This document shows positions 5,619 through 12,900 of a DNA stretch of 13,996 bases, piece after piece. This stretch comes from Geobacter sp. Lineage in GTDB: Bacteria; Desulfobacterota; Desulfuromonadia; Geobacterales; Geobacteraceae. The stretch spans positions 1 through 13,996 of the forward strand of contig RPRC01000168.1 in the NCBI GenBank assembly GCA_003857395.1. The letters run 5' to 3'. A program made the translations under genes and the position numbers. Below the pieces are notes generated by a model. The model saw only the letters and a program-made list of their open reading frames with translations, searched no databases and had not been told where the DNA came from. The first letter of the stretch is position 1; each line of letters begins with the position of its first letter.

Positions 5619-6422
5619 ATGTGCCAGGACCAGTCGATATCCTATCTTAACGCAATTGGCTACAACATGGTCTCCCTGCCGCGGGAACAGTTTGAGCCGC
5701 TTATGATTTTTGGCGGCCCCCCATCCGACCTGCAGTACCTGGGCAGCCTGTCGGATCTCTTCCTGCCGGGAGCGCCTTCACCTCAGATTCAGCGCGATGA
5801 CCCGGCTGCGGAAGTGGTCGGACACCGCTCCAACCGTCTGGAAAGCAGTGTCGGGTTCAACCTTGTGGGACGATTGCTGGGTGCATTCGGTGGAACCGGG
5901 GCGAATGCCTCGGCGGGATACAGCGATGCCGCTGCCGTTCAGCTTGTGTTCCTGAACGTGTTCCATGATTTTGTGGCGCCTCTGCAGGTCGGCAATTACA
6001 TCCGTTCCGCTCAGACTCAGCCCGGCTCTCTGGATATGCTGCGTCAATACGAGCGGGTTTACATTATAACCGACATCCTCAAGTCGAACCAGTTCGGCAT
6101 AATTGCCTACGACAAGGAAGAAGAGTCCTTGCAGATAAGCGCGGACGCAATCCAGGATATTCTCGGCGCAAAGGGGAGTATGAAAATATCGAACCAGGCG
6201 GACAATGTCGTCTGCTACACCGGAGAGAAACAGCTGAGGTTCGGATTCCGGGCACTCGGTTTATCATATGACCAGAAAAGCGCCATGCTCAAATTGGACA
6301 TCGACCACCGCTTCCTGGTGGCACGTGCAGCGATGGAACCCCAGTCAACGTCTTTCCTGCCGCCGGAAATGTATGAACTGCTCGCCGTTGATCAACTCAT
6401 TGACATCAGGTTCGGGAGGTAA
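5619..6422 (+). CDS. Bacterial gasdermin (pore-forming cell-death effector)
   Basis: This 267-aa protein matches the bacterial gasdermin (bGSDM) family in length, N-terminal motif and gene partner. bGSDMs are held inactive by a short C-terminal peptide; a neighbouring protease removes it and the protein then oligomerises into large inner-membrane pores. Seen here: MCQDQSISYL with Cys at position 2, matching the N-terminal Cys that is palmitoylated in studied bGSDMs; the GYNMVSLPRE block followed by EPL (residues 14-27) typical of the family start; a Gly/Ala-rich stretch (about 80-110) and a second amphipathic stretch (about 170-215) suited to membrane-inserting beta-hairpins; and a tail after Arg236 rich in Pro and acidic-hydrophobic residues (FLPPEMYELL, VDQLIDI). 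ATG 5619 has AAAGGAG at ideal spacing; an in-frame GTG at 5610 overlaps that site and is unlikely. No signal peptide. It is followed 6 bp later by a C11 protease. Identity is from motif memory plus context, not a search. Confidence 0.85.
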   Translation: MCQDQSISYLNAIGYNMVSLPREQFEPLMIFGGPPSDLQYLGSLSDLFLPGAPSPQIQRDDPAAEVVGHRSNRLESSVGFNLVGRLLGAFGGTGANASAGYSDAAAVQLVFLNVFHDFVAPLQVGNYIRSAQTQPGSLDMLRQYERVYIITDILKSNQFGIIAYDKEEESLQISADAIQDILGAKGSMKISNQADNVVCYTGEKQLRFGFRALGLSYDQKSAMLKLDIDHRFLVARAAMEPQSTSFLPPEMYELLAVDQLIDIRFGR

Positions 6423-6428
6423 TCCGAA

Positions 6429-7820
6429 ATGATACCGCTGCTCGATCAGGATAACCCGTACCGCTCGGGATTGCCGGAGCAACTTCGTCTTTCATGGGAT
6501 GATTTCCGGTTTCATGTGTCCCCGGCAAACCTTCAGTCCGTAGGTAAAGAGGCGGACTGGCTGGTGGTAGCGTATATGGCAGCCGACTGTAACCTTGCGG
6601 AATACATGTTCGACGACCTGATGGAGATGAAGGCAGTCGGATCCGACGCGGCGTTGCACATCTGTGTGCTGTTCGACGGGCCTCTGCTTACCGACTCTTT
6701 CTTCGCCCGCCTGAACCGCGGCACCAAGCTGAGCGATGATATTATCATCCGCTTCAGCGAACTCCAGACCAGCAAGCAGCTGACACTGACCATGGCCCTG
6801 CAACTTGCCGCTTCATTTCCGGCCAAACGAAGGCTTCTGTTTCTGAGCGGTCACGGCGACGGTTGGAAGGGGGCTTTGCTTGACCAGGACATTGGTTTGG
6901 AACAGTATCACAACCAAGCGGGCCGGCTCATATTACCGGGTCCGGGCGCCGAGTGCGATGCCTTACTGCATCGCTGCCAACTGGAGGCGCAGGAACAGAT
7001 TAACAAGAGATTAAACCTTGAAGAGTCCTCTTCACCTCGGGGTTTTGACATTCTGGCCTTTGATGCATGTTACATGGGTAACATCGAGGCAGTGGCCTCA
7101 TTTGTCGAGCATGCCGGAATCATGATTGTCTCCGAAGACCAGATGCCGGGTGACGGATATCCATACGAACGGGTACTGTCTCAGCTACGGAATAACCTGT
7201 CACAATCTTCTCCGGATCTTGCCGCCAGTCTAGTTAATGAGACCAAACGTTTCTACCAGTCCCCAGGAGCACCCCGGCGCAAAGTTACCCAGGTGGCGCT
7301 CAGAACGGAGCGCTTCCCGGCCTTTGCCGATTCCTTTGTCCAGCTTGTCAGGGGGCTCATTCCGGCCATGACCGATGATGCTGTTTTTCGTGCGGTCTGC
7401 TATGCGCTGGAAAAGGCCTGGAGGTTGGGCTCAACCGGAAACATCGACCTGAAAGGGTTTTTACTGAAACTGCTCGACTGCTCTCTTCCGGCCGAATTGC
7501 GTGGGGAGACTAAGGTTGTTCTCGAAAAATGGGCCGATATGGTGCTGGTCTCTGCCGTCCCCGGGCAGCCTGATACGGCCAACGGCCTGTCTATTTATGC
7601 TCCTCCGCCGCACCAGTTCAAAACTTCCTACCTTGCATTAAGCAACCAGCTACCCAACGGCCTTGGGCTCTGGACCTGGCTGCTCGGGTTTTGCACAGTG
7701 ACTACACTCGGAGCCGGAACGCCGGGTCATCCCTTGGTCCAGGCGATCCAGCGAACCATGGAGGATATGATTTCCCGCGGAGAGTACAACCCTGCCCAGC
7801 CGGACAGAACCGTCGACTGA
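6429..7820 (+). CDS. Clostripain-like (peptidase C11) caspase-clan protease, probable gasdermin activator
   Basis: This 463-aa cysteine protease belongs to clan CD, which includes caspases. The fold-defining blocks are ADWLVVAYMAADCNL (opening strand, about 42-56), LLFLSGHGDGW with catalytic His142, and FDILAFDACYMG with catalytic Cys214, then IVSEDQMPGDGYPY (about 233-246), typical of C11 enzymes. Asp212, two residues before the Cys, corresponds to the S1-pocket Asp that gives Arg/Lys specificity in clostripain and PmC11. Residues ~155-205 between His and Cys contain several Arg that could be autocleavage sites. There is no signal peptide, so it should act in the cytosol, and no NACHT, WD40, TPR or other sensor domain is apparent; the C-terminal ~200 residues are unassigned. 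GGGAGG overlaps the end of the gasdermin gene and the ATG follows its stop by 6 bp, so the two are surely co-expressed. Its expected substrate is the gasdermin. Confidence 0.88.
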   Translation: MIPLLDQDNPYRSGLPEQLRLSWDDFRFHVSPANLQSVGKEADWLVVAYMAADCNLAEYMFDDLMEMKAVGSDAALHICVLFDGPLLTDSFFARLNRGTKLSDDIIIRFSELQTSKQLTLTMALQLAASFPAKRRLLFLSGHGDGWKGALLDQDIGLEQYHNQAGRLILPGPGAECDALLHRCQLEAQEQINKRLNLEESSSPRGFDILAFDACYMGNIEAVASFVEHAGIMIVSEDQMPGDGYPYERVLSQLRNNLSQSSPDLAASLVNETKRFYQSPGAPRRKVTQVALRTERFPAFADSFVQLVRGLIPAMTDDAVFRAVCYALEKAWRLGSTGNIDLKGFLLKLLDCSLPAELRGETKVVLEKWADMVLVSAVPGQPDTANGLSIYAPPPHQFKTSYLALSNQLPNGLGLWTWLLGFCTVTTLGAGTPGHPLVQAIQRTMEDMISRGEYNPAQPDRTVD

Positions 7821-8055
7821 GGGCAATTGGAGGAATGGATCTGGGTGGCCATTGTTTCTAAAAGTGCTTTAATATCAGAAATCATCGCCCAGGAAAATAA
7901 TACCCCTTCCCTGACAAGTTTAGCTCCCCTTCGTGTGCAGAGGTTCAATGTCTCAAGGCAATTTTAAAGTGGCAAAGCTCCAAATTTCAAAAAAGACGAA
8001 AATAATGAATTTCCTAACTCACGGCTGGATTGGCCCTTAACCCGGCCGGGGAGAC

Positions 8056-8086
8056 GTGCTACCGCATTTGATCAGCATGTGAGCAC
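8056..8086. repeat. Imperfect hairpin upstream of the RNase Z-like gene
   Basis: GTGCT pairs with AGCAC and, after a two-base bulge, CGCAT pairs with ATGTG, leaving a nine-base loop (ttgatcagc). Together with the adjacent CCCGGCCGGG it may be a weak terminator or an operator just upstream of the candidate promoter. Confidence 0.3.
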
Positions 8087-8092
8087 GGCCCA

Positions 8093-8120
8093 TTGTGTCT
8101 GTTCCGCTTTGAGCTATATT
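8093..8120 (+). promoter_or_regulatory. Candidate promoter for the RNase Z-like gene
   Basis: TTGTGT (8093-8098), 16 bases, then TATATT (8115-8120). The -10 box is good and the -35 box weak. It would give a leader of about 115 bases before ATG 8244, containing the short frame at 8142-8192. Confidence 0.33.
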
Positions 8121-8141
8121 TTTATCACAGGTGACGAAATC

Positions 8142-8192
8142 ATGACCGACGCTTCTCTGTCTGTGCCGTTAAGCGGGTCGGAGGCGGCCTGA
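8142..8192 (+). CDS. Possible 16-residue leader peptide
   Basis: ATG at 8142 opens a 16-codon frame (MTDASLSVPLSGSEAA) ending in TGA at 8190-8192, with AGGTG about 8 bases before it. It lies between the candidate promoter and the RNase Z-like start. It has no recognisable attenuation features such as repeated codons or a following terminator, and may be chance. Confidence 0.2.
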   Translation: MTDASLSVPLSGSEAA

Positions 8193-8243
8193 TTCTAACC
8201 TGCCATGCCAAGGAAGATGCAAATCTACAGAAAAGAGGCTGAT

Positions 8244-9353
8244 ATGAGCCCCCGGCTGCCGTTCCGAAATATCGAACCCGCCTTTTTTTCCGGGCTTCTT
8301 GACGACCCGGTGCTCCTTCTCAATACCAGGCCGACAGGCAGAGGCATTCTCATTGACTGCGGCCAGATTCATCATCTGGCCAAGCGTGTCCTGAAGTCGA
8401 TTGATGCTCTGTTTATCACTCATGCCCACATGGACCATTTCATGGGGATTGATACCATGATCCGACATAATCACGTCTCGCCGAGGACGATCGAACTATT
8501 CGGGCCGCCAGGCATAATGGAGAAAATGGCTGCTAAATTTTCCGGCTACGACTGGAACCTGACGGCACTGTACTGGTGTTCTTTCCGTGTTCACGAAATA
8601 TATCCCGACCGCATCGCAACCTCCCTGTTCTCTGGTCCGAAGGGTTTTACCCCTGGCCCGCAGACCGATATTCCCAGAACTGACAAGATTATTTACCGGA
8701 GCAACTATCTCCAGGTTGAAGCCGACCTTTGTGACCATAAGATACCGGTGCTGATTTTCCGGATTACCGAACAGCCATCCTTTCACATTGATGAGGAAAA
8801 GATCGAACGGGCAGGGTTGCTCAAAGGTGAATGGCTGCGAGAGCTGAAAAAACGTTTTTATCAAGGAAATCCTGGTAGAGAACCGCTGAAAGTACTGCAG
8901 CTCCGGCATGGCAGTGCAGTGGAAGCGCTGATTGAGGATTCGGGAGCATTGTACGAGATGATCCGTAAGGAACAGCCGCCGGCAAGTGTCGGGTATATAA
9001 CTGATATCGGCTATTCCGATGAAAATATTCAGAAGGTATCTACCTTGATGCGGGGATTGACACTCCTTGTCTGCGAGTGTTCTTTCCTGGCAGAAGACCA
9101 AGCTAAGGCGCGAATATCTGCTCACCTCTGCGCAAGCGACGTCACGATACTGCTGGACAGGCTGCGACCATTGTTCTTTCTGCCCATGCATCTTTCAAAG
9201 AGCTACATCCACGACTGGCGACGAATCTATGATGAACTGATCATCCCCCCTGATGTAACCCTGCTGCAATTGCCCGAATACCTGACACCTCGGCCGCTTT
9301 TGACCCATGAGGTCGTTCGGCTTTGCAAGGCAGGGCGGGCTTTTCGTCCTTAA
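8244..9353 (+). CDS. RNase Z-like metallo-beta-lactamase-fold hydrolase
   Basis: This 369-aa MBL-fold protein is closest in pattern to RNase Z, the endonuclease that trims tRNA 3' ends. Visible zinc ligands: HAHMDH (residues 60-65), His165 in CDHKIP, Asp254 in YITDIGY, and His316 in LPMHLSK. The stretch FRITEQPSFHIDEEKI...GLLKGEWLRELKK follows CDHKIP exactly where RNase Z has its long substrate-side segment. It is about 60 residues longer than bacterial RNase Z (about 310 aa), and ECSFL stands where the family has an E-A-T-F-like block, so a diverged nuclease or other hydrolase is possible. ATG 8244 has AAGAGG five bases upstream; the ATG at 8205 lacks a site and precedes the conserved start. 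It lies on the same strand as the gasdermin operon but about 420 bp away with its own possible promoter, so functional linkage is uncertain. Confidence 0.85.
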   Translation: MSPRLPFRNIEPAFFSGLLDDPVLLLNTRPTGRGILIDCGQIHHLAKRVLKSIDALFITHAHMDHFMGIDTMIRHNHVSPRTIELFGPPGIMEKMAAKFSGYDWNLTALYWCSFRVHEIYPDRIATSLFSGPKGFTPGPQTDIPRTDKIIYRSNYLQVEADLCDHKIPVLIFRITEQPSFHIDEEKIERAGLLKGEWLRELKKRFYQGNPGREPLKVLQLRHGSAVEALIEDSGALYEMIRKEQPPASVGYITDIGYSDENIQKVSTLMRGLTLLVCECSFLAEDQAKARISAHLCASDVTILLDRLRPLFFLPMHLSKSYIHDWRRIYDELIIPPDVTLLQLPEYLTPRPLLTHEVVRLCKAGRAFRP

Positions 9354-9450
9354 ATTTACTCCAGAAGCTTACACATCAAAATTACAGCCCAATCATTACG
9401 ATGCGGGGCTCGAATCTTCGATATTCTTGTTCCCCCCCCTATAAGTTTCA

Positions 9451-9482
9451 TGTCAGATTTGTCGGTGACGAACGGTCTGACA
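9451..9482. repeat. 7-bp perfect inverted repeat with a third nearby copy
   Basis: TGTCAGA (9451-9457) and TCTGACA (9476-9482) form a perfect inverted pair 18 bases apart, and TCTGAC recurs at 9490-9495. Clustered short repeats of this kind are common at the ends of DDE-transposase elements, but no transposase gene is visible nearby. Confidence 0.35.
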
Positions 9483-9521
9483 CTTGTATTCTGACGTAAC
9501 TCTGAGTTTTTGATGCAAAAG

Positions 9522-9551
9522 TATCGATGGGGTCAGTGAATATCGATGGGG
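9522..9551 (+). repeat. 11-bp direct repeat TATCGATGGGG
   Basis: TATCGATGGGG occurs exactly at 9522-9532 and 9541-9551, a period of 19 bases. It directly adjoins the inverted repeat at 9550-9598. Confidence 0.45.
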
Positions 9552-9598
9552 ATTGCAAGATTGCAACTTCTGTCATTCAACGTGCACTCTTGCAATCC
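9550..9598. repeat. 11-bp perfect inverted repeat
   Basis: GGATTGCAAGA (9550-9560) is the exact reverse complement of TCTTGCAATCC (9588-9598), with a 27-base loop. The left arm is also part of a tandem pair, ATTGCAAG followed by ATTGCAAC. It could be a transposon end, an operator or a structured RNA; no T-run follows. Confidence 0.5.
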
Positions 9599-9983
9599 TG
9601 ATCCCGATCTGCCCTGCCAGCCTGCCGCGGTATGAGGGCACGGCGGTGAGGGTGATTGACAAGAGGAAGCAGTAGCAGTCAGGTCGTATGACGGAATTAC
9701 TCACCTATTTGTAGAGTAGAGGCCTCTTTTTTTTTGCGATGATGCTTCAAGGTAAATATGAGATCAAAGAAAACAGCAAAATTACCTGCAAGGGTGACTG
9801 GAGACTTGACATATTGGCAAGACTGAAATAGCTTCCACATACTGGATGCAGAGCCTGTGATGGTGTTCTGTGTCACCTCCGTTTCTCAGAAAAGCGGATA
9901 AAACAGGGGTTGATTGTACGAGCTTCACGACAGGTGACGAGACAGTAGTCGACATATATAAAGTCAGCAGAGTCCAACAGCAT

Positions 9984-12900
9984 ATGAAAGAATGCACCAT
10001 GCAACGGTTGCTACCTTATTTCTTTCTTATCATGCTTCTCCTTGCTGGGTGTTCCGGAGAAAAAGGAAACCCCAATGCGGTGCTTGGTTTTCTTGACCTT
10101 TCCCGCTGGGATTTTACCAAAGACGGCATCGTTAACCTTAACGGTGAATGGGAATTTTACTGGAACCATCTCTATTCGCCCAGTGATGTAGCTGGGCCAA
10201 ATCCTCCTGCCAAAACCGGCTACTTCTCCATACCGCAGTACTGGAACGGCGCTACTGTCAGCGGCAGCGCTTTGCCCGGCAGCGGTTACGCTACGTTTCG
10301 ACTCAGGGTGAAGCTGAAGCAGGGGCAACAGAATCTTGCCATCAGGATCGAAGACCAGGCAACGGCCTATCGGCTTTGGGTCAATGGTTCCGAGGTAGCC
10401 GGCAACGGCGTTGCAGGGACGGATGCACGGTCAACAAAACCCTACTTCAGGATCACCACCGCGTCGTTTCCGGTCGGTGGCCAGTACCTCGATTGTCTTC
10501 TCCAGGTATCCAATTTCCAGCTGGCCAGAGGGGGTCCTTATCGGAAGATTGCGTTAGGAAGCCCTGATGTAATAGGGCAACGGCAAGCCACGCTGTTTGC
10601 CATCGACCTGCTCCTGTTTGGCATTCTCGGTATCATCGGTATCTACCACATTAGTTTCTATCTGTTGCGCCGGAACGACCCGTCACCTCTCTACTTCGGG
10701 GCCTGTTGTTTGACTTGGGCAATCGGTATCCCTTTCGGGGCGGTGGGCGGCAGGTTCATAACCCTCTTCTTCCCGGAAGTGCACTGGTATTGGTTGGGCA
10801 GAATGGAGCTTCTGACCTGGTTCCCGACCGTGCCGCTTATGCTGCTGTTCTTTACGTCCTCGTTCCCTGAGGAATACTCCGCAAAGGTGACGCGTTTTGC
10901 CGTATTGACCGGAGCGGGGTTCTTTGTCTTCGCACTGTTGGCACCATCCCGGTTCCTCGGCTACACGGAAATTCCCTATGAAGTCTTTTCACTGGTGATT
11001 GCCGCTTACATTGTTGTGATGCTTGTTCGTGCCATGATGCGCAAAAGAACCGGGGCTGCACTCATGCTTGCCGGATTTCTGGTCTTCCTGGGCACAGTCG
11101 TTAATGACATTCTTTATGTAAACCTGGTAATCTACAGTGTCTATCTTGTCTCCGCCGGCTATGCGGTCATGGTCCTGATCCAATCGCTTGCCATTTCCCG
11201 CCGCTTCGCCCGGTCCTTCTCAGCGGTTGAATCCTTGACTGCTGAGCTGGAAGAAAAGAATATCGCCCTCTCGCGCCTCGACATCCTGAAGAACGAATTC
11301 CTGGCGAACACCTCTCATGAGCTGCGAACTCCCTTGAACGGTATTATCGGCATTGCCGAATCATTGGTGGCAGGTGTCAGCGGAAAGCTGCACCCGAAGA
11401 CGGAGCAGAATCTGGCCATGATCGTCTCCAGCGGCAGGCGTCTGGCCGGCCTTGTTGATGACATCCTCGATTTCTCCCGGCTCAGGAATAATGACATCCA
11501 ACTCCGTCGACAGGCTGTTGATATCTGTTCCGTTACGGAAATGGTTCTCGCCGTCATGAAGCCCCTTGCCGCTGGAAAACCCGTTGTACTTCGTAACGCA
11601 CTTCCCGTTGCACTGCCTCCGGTTTGGGGAGATGAAGACCGACTGCAGCAGATCCTGTATAATCTTGTCGGCAATGCCGTCAAATTCACCGATCAGGGTG
11701 AAATCAGAATATCGGCCGTTCAGGAGGGCCCCGTCATCGTGATCTCCGTCGCCGATACCGGCATCGGCATTCCCCGTGACAAGCATGAAGCCATATTTCG
11801 GTCATTTGAGCAGGTTGATGCTTCCGACGCGCGGGCATATGGTGGTGCCGGGCTTGGTCTGGCCATTACCAGGAACCTGGTGGAACTCCACGGTGGCCGG
11901 ATTACCCTTGAATCTGAACCTGGATCAGGAGCAGTCTTCAGCTTCAGCATACCTGCGGTGCGGGATTATGCTGAGGGACCACTTGATCAGCGACCTCTCG
12001 AACTTTTATCCCAGGTTTCTCCTGCTTTCCACGATGCTGCTGACACCGGACCCGCCCCGAATCTGCCCGGTTTTGATAAAACCGTCAGAATCATCGTTGT
12101 GGATGACGATCCGGTCAATCGGCAGGTCGTAACCAATCATCTGTCTTTTGCAAATGTCGAGGTGATCAGTGCCGGCAGCGGTATGCTGGCCATCGGCATT
12201 ATCGAGAGCAGCGCTGTGCCCGACCTGATTCTTCTCGATATCATGATGCCGCGAATGACCGGCTATGAGGTTTGCCGGTGGCTACGGGAGCGGTATACCC
12301 CTTCGGAGGTGCCGGTCATCATGCTCACGGCCAAGAACGGGACCAGCGACTTGGTGCAGTGCTTTTCGCTGGGAGCAAACGACTACCTGGTCAAGCCTTT
12401 CAGTCAAGACGAACTCCTGGCGCGCGTCACTTCACAACTCAAGCTGCTGGACGCCTATCGTACCCTGCGGGAGAACTTGTCCTTGCGGCAGCAGCTGGAA
12501 GAGAGAAGGCAGAGTGAGCTGGAACTGCAAATGGTCCAGCGGCAGTTGAGCAGGATGCTCGACACCATCGATGATGCGCTGCTGGCTATCAATGAGAGCG
12601 ATGAAATAACCTTCTGCAATCGCGCAGCTGAGGAAGTGCTCTTCTGCAAAGCCGATGAAATTCTGGGAAAACCGTTTGGTACCGCTGTACAGTTTGCAGC
12701 AGGGGGCAGTTTTCCAGAAGCGGTCCACGATGCATTCCGGCACTGTTTTGACGGCAATGCAAACCGGGACCTGGGCGTAGTTTCCCTTGAGCGTATCGGC
12801 GGCACCGTATTCAAGGCTCATGTCGTGCTTTCTCCACTCAACCTGGAAGATAACCCTGTCTGTCTGATTGTTTTACGACCATGCTCGGCAGGCCGGCCTG

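Larger units (their letters stand above)
7821..8243. other. Intergenic region between the protease and the RNase Z-like gene
   Basis: About 420 bp hold no clear protein gene. No strong intrinsic terminator follows the protease gene. A CCCGGCCGGG palindrome (8041-8050), an imperfect hairpin at 8056-8086, a possible promoter at 8093-8120 and a 16-residue reading frame at 8142-8192 lie in the second half. Any open frame on the opposite strand here overlaps the protease end and shows no family resemblance. Confidence 0.4.
9354..9983. other. Repeat-rich gene-free region, possibly a transposon remnant
   Basis: About 630 bp without a convincing gene. A 30-codon frame at 9739-9831 (begins MMLQGKYEIK, ends LARLK) lacks a ribosome site. 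The first part (9451-9600) is dense in repeats described separately. An AGAGGCCTCT palindrome at about 9717-9726 runs into nine T, but the stem has no room for a loop, so terminator function is doubtful. A TATATA at 9955-9960 could be the -10 box for the kinase gene, without a good -35. Confidence 0.4.

Noticed and set aside
8496..9191. 231-codon open frame on the minus strand
   Set aside because: It is the antisense shadow of the RNase Z-like gene, has no family resemblance and no ribosome site.
9440..9600. Possible CRISPR array in the repeat cluster
   Set aside because: The repeats are 7-11 bp, of several unrelated sequences and without regular spacers; not CRISPR.
9710..9736. AGAGGCCTCT followed by nine T as a terminator
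   Set aside because: The palindrome has no loop bases, so the usable stem is only about three base pairs; kept as a note only.
9739..9831. 30-residue open frame MMLQGKYEIK...LARLK
   Set aside because: No ribosome site and no firm family match; could be a gene remnant but cannot be supported.
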